Shown here piece after piece: positions 12,584 through 24,600 of a DNA stretch of 64,000 nt (position 1 is its first letter; every line of letters starts with the position of its first letter). The position numbers and the translations under genes were made by a program. This DNA comes from Bactericera cockerelli (Eukaryota; Arthropoda; Insecta; Hemiptera; Triozidae): positions 18,063,224 through 18,127,223 of the forward strand of contig CM044957.1 of NCBI GenBank assembly GCA_024516035.1, given 5' to 3'. The notes under the pieces are model-generated. The model was not told the origin of the DNA. It did no database searches and worked only from the letters and a program-made list of their open reading frames with translations.

Positions 12584-14632
12584 ATTTTCGATTCATAAAT
12601 ACATGAAGTAAAATACAGAAGGACTAGGCAAATATATATACCTATGATGTGATTTAATTATCCTACATGAATAATATAATATGCACTACAAAGCTTGTTA
12701 CCTTATAGTCACAAGTCGAGTTTTCTTTTGGTGAAACACCGTTTATGACAAAGTTCTATGAGAAAGCAATGCTCACTCAACAGTTAACTAACCCTATCAT
12801 ACTCTAGGAGACACCACTGGACTCCAGCAAGATGCATTCATCAACCGTTTCGCCAGTCTCATCCCATCACGACCAAACTAAAGCAGAGGAGAACCAAATA
12901 CATCTGCCGTTATTACATGAAAGTTTATCAGCAACAGAATAAGCGGAGGATTCATTGTTCATGCTTCAGAATTCACTTCGTCAATCCCCATGAGGTTATC
13001 GTAGAAAGGTCAAACTGAGGATTTATATTGAAATCAAACCGAAGGCATTTACCGACTTCAAAATACATCTTGATTATTAAACTATTACGTAAACCTTCGA
13101 TTCCAGGATGCTCTCCAAGACACACTACAATAAAGATTTAACCCTTGTTTCCGTCAGTTTGTCATCTGATTTATGTAAATTAACACTCGAAAGGTCTAAA
13201 AGTAGCTATTTGCAATTTCAGATTCCTAAAATCTGCCATTGCGGGTATTCAGTTATTGTTTTCACATTTAAATATCTACCTTTATAATATTAAGAAGATT
13301 AGACCAAATATTTCACCCGTAGTCAGAAGATGAATCTGACCTATGATCACCAATAACTCATATAATTACCGGTATCATCAGTATATTCCTGTATCTACTG
13401 TTATGTAAAGAGCGAAGAATTCTCATCTCCCGCATAACACATATAAAAACAACAAAATAAAACATGCTGCTCGATAATATAGATAGAATCTTTCAGGATC
13501 CAACCAATATAATCTTTTCTGATATCATCTCTATAGCGCCTTCTTCTTAACACCTACAATTTGGCATGGATTATAATGGATGTGACACTATTCTGTGTTC
13601 GTACATAACTTGACACCTAGCTATGTGTTATTTACGGGTCATCTGTATCGAACATAGATAGCAGTAGAACTTCCGCAGCTATTACTTGTGAATACCTGGG
13701 AAAGAAGAGCTAGCTAGCCCCTTAGTGTGGCCATTGTGACCACACTTCTGGTCCTACTGTCGCGAGTTTGAACCCCCGGAATAAAAAAAATTCCCGAGCA
13801 AAACTTCCTGTTACCTCCAAATAAAAACTTTAAGAAAACAAACGAAGAAATTATTTAAGAGCTGCTCTATCTAAAATTAACTTTAATAGTCCAAGACATT
13901 ATACTTTTTACAGAACAATCCTGAAGAACAAAGGATTCTTACACTATGACCCCGCTTGAACTATGCTGTTGTAATTTGTACTTCTTAAAGCGATTAAGTT
14001 TCAGATTGTCAGCTTTGTGAAGACAGTTTTAAATTAGTAAAGAACAGTGGCAGCTTGAGAATGATAAATGGTTTTAAAAAATACTATATAAAACCAAATA
14101 ACCTTACATAATCCATGGAAACTGATTTATTTAGATTTTGAATATCATTTGAAAACACATCAAATCCACAAATTACTTATAAAAAAAATCTAGATATACC
14201 GCCTGCAAGTGTTCAATTCTTCTTGAATTACAACAATGGTCAGTTGTTATAAATGAAGAACAACATTGCATAGATATAGTAGATATCAAATTGAGATTTT
14301 CTCCTTCTTTTCTTCACATCATCTCTCATTCATTGAAGACTAAATCATGTGATGAGAATGTTCTTATAATTTTAGTGAAATAAAAATTGGGAGCAGTACC
14401 AACGTACGACAAATAAACCATATGCACCATGTAAAAAAATATTTTCTTATCAACTATTCTATTACTTCTGATGATTTCTAAAATCTTTTTAGGTATTCTT
14501 ACAAACATGAAAAGTGTTTTCTCTTACGGTTAGTCAGATGTGTTTTTTCTTCTTTTTTTTGTAAGAGAAAAACACATTTCAAGTAGTATAAGAGAAATGC
14601 AGGTGCAGTACATGTACAATTGTAATTTGTAC
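12584..14632. other. No gene seen
   Basis: AT-rich sequence. A degraded tRNA-like stretch at about 13705-13785 (GAGTTTGAACCCCCGGAA) suggests one old SINE. Nothing else is recognisable. Confidence 0.35.
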
Positions 14633-15480
14633 ATATAAAGTCTCACCCCACCCCCCGTATCTCGAGAATGGCTGAAAATACAAGAAATTTTCAGCCAAAA
14701 TTTTTTTGCCTACACGGCCCCAGTCAGGCTGGGCATGGACCAACTTTAAAATCTAAAATATAATGGTATGTCTTATGGCATATTGTTTTAAAGGTCTCAT
14801 AGAGAGAAGTTCATTACATACAATTTCAGTGAGCTACGACTTATCGTTCTTGAGATAAAGGGTCGAACGTCAGCGTAATATCCATATATTTTGACCTATA
14901 ACTCGTTAACCGTAAATTATAGAAAAATGAAATTTGTTGATAATAACTCCTTATGACGAGTCCTGTCGAAAAAGATATAACTCGACATAGGTACTCTGTT
15001 GATATTAGTTTCTGGTCGGTTTCGTCAGACAGCCGGACGAACGGTCCGAAATTTTTTAACGAAAAAACAAATCAAGTTTTAACTTGTTTAAAGTTCTTGC
15101 CATAAGGAGTTATTTTCAACAAATTTCATTTTTCTGGAACTAACGGTCAACGAGTTATAGGTCAAAATATATGGATATTACGCAGGACGTCCAACCCTGT
15201 ATCTCGAGAACGGTAAGTCGTAGCTTACTGAAATTTGTTCTAATGAAATTCTCTTTATAAGACCTTTAAAACAATATGCCACAAGACATACTATTCTATT
15301 TAAGATTTTAAAGTTGGTCCATGCCCAATTGCCCAGCCTGACTGGGGCCCTGTAGGCAATTTTTTTTTTGGCTGAAAATTAATCCCCCTAAAAATTAAGG
15401 AATACGGGTTTTTGTGTTTTCTTGTATTTTCAGCCATTCTTGAGATACGGGGGTTGGGGCGAGACTTTATGCTCACCCTG
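14633..15480. mobile_element. Long foldback element with about 370-bp arms
   Basis: The left arm runs from AAAGTCTCACCCC (14637) to near 14965; the right arm is its diverged complement from about 15095 to 15480, where it ends GAGACTTTATGCTCACCCTG followed by TA. About 130 bp of spacer separates the arms. Internal paired motifs include GACCTATAACTCGTTAACCG and AATATCCATATATTTTGACC. It encodes nothing; most likely a Tc1/mariner-type non-autonomous element. Confidence 0.85.
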
Positions 15481-16475
15481 TATGTACTACATGCACAAAA
15501 AATAGTAGTTGGACCTGTCACATAAAATCAAACTTCTCAACTTATCTGAATTAAAGTACATTATGTACGAGTACATTGACTAATCTTATGTTTATAAATC
15601 TAATATAAATAGGTTCCACACGTAAAACTAAACTAAACAATTCCAATCAGTAAAAAACTGTATGATGAACATGAGATGCACATCTTAGGTGACGCCTACT
15701 ACTGTAATATTTTTAAAACTATTTTTCAATGGTAGAAATTCGTCTTAGGTACCTATATTTGAGGGAGGAAGCTTAGTAGCAATAACATTTCAAATAAAAC
15801 CCTCTTATTAAACAAAACAAATATTATTACTTTCCTCGTCCTATAGAAAGAAAAGTAATGAAATCACCCAATAAATCAATTACTTTTCATCAAGTTCAAT
15901 ATTGAAAGGTCTATTCCTTATTTCTTTATACATAGAAAAAAAAAACATTGCATGCAAATCCACCCCATCGCATAAACTTACCACAAGCACCTCATTGCGC
16001 CACTTGTTTCTCACGTTCTTCATCATTAAAAACAAAATTGAACAATTAAAAATAACAATAACAACACAATAAAAAATTGAATTCCACTGAATAAAATTAA
16101 ATAGAATCAAATTTTCACACGTTTAGATTATGTACGTTGAAACGCGATTTGTATCTCGTAAAATATTACGCCAAAGAGAATTCACGAAAGTTTCGTCACA
16201 CTCACACGCTTCGACTTGAGGTACAACTTGTCGGAGTACCAGCACTACACTGACTTGGTGACTGATTCTCAGTGAACTGGTTAATGACTGAGTCTGGGTT
16301 GAGGATTAGGATTAGAGATGAGGGACAGCAGTAGAGAATGTCGCCGGCAGTAAAATTCGCGGCCGTCTGGTTGCCTGAGGGAGGCTGGCCTAGCTGTATC
16401 AGGTCGTAAGTTCGATTTTCCGAGTTTCCTTCAGTACAGTGGAGTCTGGATATAAAAGAACTTAAGGGACCGGAA
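15481..16475. other. No gene seen; possible pogo/Tigger end and an old SINE
   Basis: 16436-16470 (CAGTGGAGTCTGGATATAAA, then GAACTTAAGGGACC) resembles the terminal repeat of pogo/Tigger elements, but no partner end was found. A tRNA-like stretch at about 16370-16430 is degraded. The rest is AT-rich. Confidence 0.3.
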
Positions 16476-16706
16476 GGCCAGCCTCCGTGGCGTAACGGTT
16501 ATGACTACTGCCCATAGTCCAGAGGTCTTGAGTTCGACTCCCGGTTGGGGCAGACTTTTAGAAAATTCTTTCTCCTCCAAACACGTGAGACTGCATTTTC
16601 GGCCCTACCCAGGGTGGGTGAGGTTAGCTGGTACAATTCCCAGCGAATGGAGGGTAAAACCCTCGTCCTGACTATTTATCTCAAATCAGGACGTTAAAAT
16701 TATTGA
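16476..16706 (+). repeat. tRNA-derived SINE, family C, carrying the shared core
   Basis: Head GCCTCCGTGGCGTAACGGTT, GGTCTTGAGTTCGACTCCCG; core ACCCAGGGTGGGTGAGGTTA and CCAGCGAATGGAGGGTAAAA; ends CAGGACGTTAAAAT. The core is the same as in the 5S-headed SINE. Confidence 0.85.
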
Positions 16707-18000
16707 GAGGAAAAATTGGCCTGAAAATCGTTCTCTTAGGTCCAGATTGTATTAGTTCTCAGATTGGTTGTCTTTCGTGTCTTTAGTACTTTTTCCGCTT
16801 TCCATTGGATTTAAATCTGTTCCTTCTTCGGGAATTCAGTGAGCCGGGTTCGTCAGAGTTTCTTTTGTTTTGGCTCTGTATTGAATGTTAAGGAATTTAC
16901 TCTTACCGCGCGAGGAAAATTGAGTAGCTATTTGTATGGATAGGGTTCAGTGGCGGCATTACAATAATGAAAATTGATAATTGTCTGTGTTATTCACTAA
17001 AGTTGCGACATGATAACATAAAAAACCACTTAATACACAAGTCATAGGAAAAAATAATGATTTAACAGGACTAACTATCCACAACAAGGCAAACTATAAC
17101 CATAAAAAATAACAAAAAATATAAATTTCAGGAAAAGAAGAGAAACTAAATTTATTTTGTGACTAGAGAAATTATTTCTAAAATCAAATGACAGTCTTTA
17201 TAACAGTTCGATTTTCGAATAGGAGCAAACAGTTGAAAATAAACTAGTTTGAATATTGAGCTAGTGGTTGAGTGCATAATCACCAACAGTCTGATTAAGC
17301 ACGGCCATTAGAAATTTGATTATGTATAAAGTTGATTGATTAAATCTGTTCATTAGCGACTCTGCACATGGGCCTAGGAATTATTACTACCATTCTATTT
17401 CGACAGTGTAAAATATGATCAAAAAATTACTATAGTCAGGGACTTCTTTTGCCAGATCTTTATAATTAAAAAAAAACAACACACCCTTCAAAGTGATGAG
17501 ATCTAGTAGATCATCTAAGTGATAAAAAAAAATATATGGTGAACCTTATTGCATTGTGCATGCAGCAGGAATTAAACCCAAAGATTAGGACGAAAACGTA
17601 CATATTTAAATATTAAAACTAATAAGGTAAAATAAACCTAATTTTATTGTGCAGCTTTCATTTGCAACTACAAACTAGCCCACTAACTTACAGATAAATT
17701 TTACACAGGACATATCTACATAAAATTTACAATCAAAATCTGTTCAGAAAACCTATTTCAAACATACATGGAGGTAGTTAGTTAAACCTGAGATGAGCAG
17801 ACTATGGACTCCTTGTTAAAGATACAATTTAATTAGCTAATAGTAATATGTAGCGAAAAAATCAAAACTGAAGGTAAGGCAACTTATAGTAATTCTATCG
17901 GTTCCAGTGTCAAAATTAAAGAAGAATTAATAAGATTTAACGAGAGAAAAAGAAAAATTCACATAGACATCACCAAACTAAACAAATAAAGACTTCCATT
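16707..18000. other. No gene seen; SINE remnant at 16904-16975
   Basis: 16904-16975 (GCGAGGAAAATTGAGTAGCT and CAGTGGCGGCATTAC) matches the body of the SINE at 28023. The rest is AT-rich without a recognised feature. Confidence 0.35.
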
Positions 18001-18242
18001 CAGGCGCGTCTGGTGCTAAGGCGCTGCGGAACTGCAGGACTCCCAGACGAAAAAGAAAGGATTTTCTCCTAGCTCGTACAAAATGATCAGCATAATTATC
18101 ATGATCGATGCATGATTCATTATGATTGGCATGGTACACAAAGTAAAATTCTTTATATACTGAAACAGCGACTCTATAAATCCCATTTCAGTCCGGCTTA
18201 TGTGAAAGCACCTCCGAAACATTTTCTCACCGGCCGCGCCTG
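18001..18242. mobile_element. hAT-type MITE
   Basis: Starts CAGGCGCGTCTGGTG and ends CACCGGCCGCGCCTG, with 8-bp flanks CTTCCATT and TTTCCATT (7 of 8 identical), the target length of hAT elements. It is related to the copy at 33783-34032. Confidence 0.82.
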
Positions 18243-18503
18243 TTTCCATTACTTCTTCAAATTTCATTAATCGAAAAAAGCATTACAAAGATACTTCCCA
18301 ATTTTCTTAACACTGATTGAAAATTTTAAAAATATAAAAACAATTAACACAAAGACCACCAAATAAAAAGGCTATTTTTGAATCATTTAAATCAAATGAT
18401 GGATAGATCTTGAACAAACAATGTTGGTCATGTTTTGTAGAAGTACATTGAAAGCAGTTCGCGAAGCCCCAACCAAGGGCCGGATACGAGACACTCGTTG
18501 ACA

Positions 18504-18674
18504 TTAACCTCTTCGCGCCCAATGTCCTCGTAAGAGGACATTTATTTTATAGTCCTAAGTGCCCAAGCTAAAAATTTATACTACCAAGTAGCATAAAATG
18601 TTTGTCCTCGGGCGAGGCCACCGGTCACTTTGTACTAAAAAAACAAAAATTGGTGTTGGGCGCGAAGAGGTTAA
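18504..18674. mobile_element. piggyBac-type MITE in the erlin 3' UTR
   Basis: A 171-bp element with TTAA at both ends and a perfect 15-bp terminal inverted repeat directly inside (CCTCTTCGCGCCCAA at 18508-18522, its complement at 18656-18670). TTAA target duplications are the hallmark of piggyBac-type transposition. It is too short to encode anything. It ends 15 bp from the erlin stop codon, so any erlin transcript must run into it. Confidence 0.85.
18541..18546 (-). terminator. Possible polyadenylation signal of erlin
   Basis: AATAAA on the minus strand, about 143 nt after the erlin stop codon. It lies inside the TTAA-flanked MITE that begins 15 bp behind the stop. No cleavage site can be seen, so its use is inferred. 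Confidence 0.4.
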
Positions 18675-18688
18675 CCCTGCTTGTCCCC

Positions 18689-21600
18689 TCAGGTCTCCAC
18701 AGCCCCACGCTCGCCCCGACTCGCGTGGCACTCAGAGTTGAGGAACATGCTAGGAATATTAGGCCCGTAGTACACCTTGGAGCTGCGGCCCAGGGCCTCG
18801 TACTTCTTCAGCTCCAGGTACTCGGCCGTGAGCAGGATCTTGTTCCCCTCCGAGTGCTTGGCCTGCTTGTAGAACTCAGCGTCCGCTTGGGATCTCACGG
18901 TGGCCAGATACATCTCATCTGAAGGACAGGCCGAAAATGGCCAATTCAAAATCAATATTTTTATACTACTAAAATCACTGTTCTGGGGGCCCTTGTCAAT
19001 TATTAACCTCCTTGTACAGACAGTGGTAGAAGTGCTGAGACATTTCTCCACGGTCTGGCTACCATCGTTCACGATTATGGGTTTGATGGCAGAGATTGCC
19101 TCAGGCAATAATCACTCCCTTTGTCAATAAAGAGTTATTATTATTATTATTATTATTATATGACGCCACCCTATGCTGATGAAAATCAGACGAGTAAAGT
19201 TTTTTTCTTCCAGCAGCGTTATTTTGTGGGTCATTTTTTAATGCGGAGATATCCTCAAATAAATAAACAAATGAGCATGCATTCACAGGAAATTGACGAA
19301 CACCCACATTAGCCTCTTTACAAGACTAGAACCTCGGATCATTGACTGCCAGTGCGTAGGCGCGTGATCTAAACGTTTTTTCATTAATGCGAATGCGCAG
19401 AAAAGTGGGCCTAACGAGTAAACACCTGACTTGACTACTCACTACGTACTTCAACTCTACGTCTCCTTTCCCTATACGAGTAATTCGAGTATACATAGAT
19501 GCTTCAAGGCGTAGAAGTGAAAACATGAGCAGGCGAGTGAGGTGTTTAGAGTTCCGTCATGACCAATTTCCTACCCACATCAGCTGAATGTAGGACGCGC
19601 CACAAGATAAAGAATATTGAAACAAGAAAATCACTGGACAGTTCTTTAGTCTTGTAAAGGTCTACATACAGGCAAACGTGACGTGAGATAACAGGAAGTA
19701 TACTTTCATTGCGAGAGTAATAATAATAATAATATCCCCTTTTTTATACTGTCCGATTAGGACTATAAAAGTCCCATTATTCCAGCAGTAAGCCCAAGAC
19801 ATATTATTATGTGGTAAAAATCCCAATTGAGAGAATAACATGTCATGTCCCAGCTGGGTTTCGAACCCACGACCTCTGGAGTCTTTGGATTCACAGAGTG
19901 GCGCCTTTACCACTGAGCTACCGGGACAGACGGACAGAGTAGAGAAGGACAAAGCTCCACAGTGATGGATATTGAACATGTCTCGACACGGCCAGGATTT
20001 CCTGATGTATATTGAACATGTCTGGACTCCACTGACATTCCAGGCAGTGATTTTTAATACAGGTAGGTAATTTCCATTTTTTTTTTTTTTTTTTCCTTTT
20101 CATCCTGTTGTAGATAACATTTTTAGTTTTTTTTTGCCATAACTCCCGTCACGTGTACCAACACGAAACTCACCCTCAATTTTCATAACTCCCGTCACGT
20201 GTACCAACACGAAACTCACCCTCAATTTTCATAACTCCCGTCACGTGTACCAACACGAAACTCACCCTCAATTTTCATAACTCCCGTCACGTGTACCAAC
20301 ACGAAACTCACCCTCAATTTTCATAACTCCCGTCACGTGTACCAACACGAAACTCACCCTCAATTTTCATAACTCCCGTCACGTGTACCGACACGAAACT
20401 CACCCTCAATTTTCATAACTCCCGTCACGTGTACCAACACGAAACTCACCCTCAATTTTAGCCACCCTCTGCTTGGACTCCTGCTCCATGACTTTCTGCT
20501 CGTACTGTATCTTCGCTATCTGGGCCTCTTTCTCCGCCTCAATCACGGCGCGCTTGCGCTCGGTCTCAGCATCTTTCTCCACCACTTTCTGGTGCTGGAT
20601 GGAAATCAGGAGCTTGGTTTTCTCTGCCTCCCTGGAAAAATGTTTCAACCTATTGTAACTTTCTGAGGCATAATTTAATTTTAAAAATACAAACGAAATG
20701 AAGGTCTTTAGACACCGATTTTTCTTCATGAAGAAGCACGGTTTCCACTTTTTTTCGTTCGTAAAAAAAATCAATGACAATTCCAGGCGTAATACAGGTA
20801 ATTGCCTTTTTTTTCATCCTGTTGTAGATAACATTTTTCGAAAATTATTGTTTTGAATACAATATTACAGTAAAAGGACTTACACTCTACATAATATACA
20901 AGAATTTATTCAAAAATAATCATCTCAAATTTCGAAAAGAAAAATGAAAACTTACGAATGATTGAGATTGAAAAAAATGATGAAAATTCTATGAAATTAA
21001 TAAGGAATTATTTCAGAAAACTATGGAACTATATCCATGGGGTGGATGAAGTCTCTTTTAATCAAGGGCGTTTCTATAAGAAATTCATGAGTAGCAAACT
21101 GGAATCAAGCTTCACAGTGATGAAGATTGGACACTCATCAGTTAACCCGATAGAAGACCACCACACTCTGAACATCGAATCTTACACAAATGAAACACAA
21201 AGAGGTCACTAGTAATATGCTTGCAACCCAAATAATTGTGGTCAGGAGCAGAGTTTAATCTTCACAGGCTTGGTTTTTGTTTAATTATATTTCTTTCAAC
21301 TTTGTAATTCATGGTGTTCTAGCTCCCCGGTCAAATGTTGAACTCAAGCTATTACAATAAACATTACTTAATGTGTTGTTTTTGGAGATTTGTGGTTCAT
21401 TAGATCATCTCTACAGTACAAAGAGTGGCTGACTGAGCGAACCATTCAAAAAAGTGGTTACAATTCTATTTCATTAATTATATTGCACCAAGACTCGGCG
21501 GTTAGAAGTTCTGGTTGGTAGTCAGTAGGTCATGGGTTTGTATTGACTGACCCATTAAATGCATATTAATTTTATCACGCAATAATAGAACACAAAGTCC

Positions 21601-24600
21601 ATACATAATATTCCCAGAAGATAAATCATGTGACTTAATAACAATTAAGGCAGGAGAAGTATTTTCACTAACGTCAGCAATTGAAATGATCAAATCGATT
21701 TTGTGTAATTTTCCCTTTTATTTCTGAATACTAAATATGTATTTACATATACGAGAGGTTAAGACCTCTCATAAGGAGGTTAAGCCAATGTAAAAGAAAA
21801 CCAAGTTCCTCGTAGATGTCTTTTCTTTCTTCTGGAACCAAAACTCAAAACTAATTACTAGATCAAATACTTAAATTAGTAGAGTACGAGTAAAACTCAC
21901 TTGACTTTTCTTGACATTTAAGAATATCGATCATAATACTTACATGAGTTCATAGTTCTTCCGAATGGTTTCTGGGATTTTGGGCTTAGTGACTCTCACT
22001 GCTTGTATGAAAAGGCCTGGAGCCATTTCGTTCAGTTCTCTTTGCAGGGCTGTTTTCAAGTTCTCATCAATTTGATCAAAAAGATCAATGTACACCTAAA
22101 AAATGAATTCCTAACTTTAATATATTATGTATTTCAAAACAAAAAAATACACTGCCAATTATGGACACAATTCTTCCTCGTGAATGACAATAATATTTTT
22201 TGTGATTTATGGTAGATCACCGTTTTCTTATATTCTAGTTCTAGAAGAACAAAAAAACGAAAGAAAAAAACGAACACATTACTTCCGATTTATAATATTA
22301 GAAATTTTCGGAAGTAATATAATTATGAGTCTCTTTTCTGTATAAGTCTAAGTCTTACATGACTAACTATGACTATACAAAATTGACAAATTGGCTGCTA
22401 AAGAACCCAGAATGCTATTTAATTACCTACTTGGTGTGGCTTAAGTTCCAGAACTGATGCTGTCAAGAGGAAACTGTACATAAGCAAGATTTGAACTGTA
22501 CATTTTTGGAGAGCTGGAACTTTTATTTTATTTTTTTTTTTAATGGCAGGCGTTATGATTCTGAATTCAAATTATTTTGCTCTTAATATAAAGGTCGTAA
22601 TACCGGAACTAATTTCCAGCATTTGAAAATTCTTTTCTCTTTTTTTTTGCTGAAGATACGAGGGCGGATCAAGAAGTACCCGTGTTTGAAAAAAGAGTGC
22701 GAGATACTTACATTTTTGGGTTCTATTTTTCGACGTAGTCTCCTTTCAAGGCTACACACTTCTTCCAGCGATCCTGCCACTTTTTTAGCCCTTCCAAAAA
22801 GTAGCTCCCTTCGAACTCCTCAAAATAGCCCTTTGTCTGGCTTATGACGTCATCATTTGAGCTGAACCTCTTTCCACCGAGCCAAACTTTCAAGTTAGGA
22901 AACAAAAAATAATCGCAGGGGGCTAGGTCAGGTGAGTAAGGTGGGTGTGGCAATAATTCGTATCCAAGTTGATGGATTTTAGCAGCAACAATTCCAGATG
23001 AGTGAGCTGGTGCATTGTCATGGTGAAACAAGACTTTCTTTCTTGCCAAATGGGGGCGTGTCTCCTTCAATTTTGCATCAAATCGTGTCAATAACTCACT
23101 ATAATATGCAGCAGTTATTGTTTTTTCCTTTTTCCAAGAAGCCAATAAGAATAATTCCCTTCGCATCCCAAAAAACGGTAGCCATGACTTTTCCGGCCGA
23201 TTGGACCGATTTCGCCTTCTTTGGGGCAGATTCTCCAACCAAAGTCCATTCTTTTGACTGCTGTTTGGTTTCTGGGGTATAGTGATGTATCCAGGTTTCA
23301 TCAACGGTCACAACTCGACGCAAAAAATCATCTGGATTGCGATTGAAGAGTTCTAAACTAGCCTTTGAACAATTCAGCCGAATTCGTTTGTTGTCAATTG
23401 TGAGCAATCGCGGCACCCATCGCGCCGATAGTTTTCTCATGCCCAGCTTATCATGAAGGATTTTAAAAACAGTTCCATATGAAATGCTCACACTCTCAGC
23501 TACTTCACGCACTTTTGTTCGGCGATCTTTGAGAATCATATCATGCACTTTTTCCACGACTTCCTCGGTACACACGTCTTCTGGGCGTCCTGGGCGGTCC
23601 TCGTCAAAAATGCTTGTGCGCCCTCGTTTAAATTCATTAAACCAAAAGCGAACAGTGGTCATAGAAGGTGAAGAGCTCCCGTACACAGCATCTAACTTTA
23701 ATTTTATCTCATCACATTTTTTCCCGTCCAAAAAAAGGAATCGAATAACTGCTCGGTACTGTTCTTTTTCCATATCACTCAACTATACGCAACACAACAA
23801 CTTCAAGTGACCGATAAATGAAAACTAAGAGAGTAATCAGTTTCAAACTTTGGATGTGGTCATTTGAGATGTCGTTCCATCAACAAGTATCAACAAGTTT
23901 CACCAATGATATAACATGTCCCTAAACACGGGTACTTATTGATCTACCTACGTATAAATCAAATACCTGTATATCAAATCAAATATATAAACAAATTATA
24001 TCTTTAGCAAAGGGGTGTTATGAATTTTCAAATGTTCATTGAAGATTTGTGTAATCCACTCTTTGTCATCTTCAGTGGTGACAGAAAATATTCAAATAGT
24101 TAGGTTAACAATTGTCCAATTTTCTCAAAGTTCTCATTGGTTTTTTAAGGTCTCGCGTGCAGTTCAAAAATTGATGAAAATATTGAGAAAATTGGTAACC
24201 CTCTGACCTCTGGTACCGTTGAGTAACTAATGGACTTCTATCTAACACTACTGGAGTTGACAGTGTGTAAAACAATTATTGAATGAACATTTGAACATTC
24301 ACAGCATTTTTTTTTTTTTTTTAATTTTAACAGCAATTGTATTTCCAGCAATACAACATGAAAGGGTCTTGTTGAAATGCCTCTAGCAACAAAACTGATT
24401 TTTAAAGTGATACATTTTTAAAGTCAATCAAAATTTAAAAAAACTTGCTCATTTAGTTTTCTTTTACTAGTATCAGTCCTGTAATTTAATAGCCAGCCCT
24501 CATATATGAGCTATGTAAATCTTTATCAATTCGTTAAATTCAAATGAGTACATTTTCTCCACAACCTCAAGTTTCCATAATTTTGTTTCTACAAAATAAC

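Noticed and set aside
16436..16470. pogo/Tigger transposon
   Set aside because: Only one terminus-like stretch; no partner end and no transposase were found.
18602..18922. 106-codon plus-strand frame opposite the last erlin exon
   Set aside because: Antisense shadow of erlin exon 5 and the MITE.
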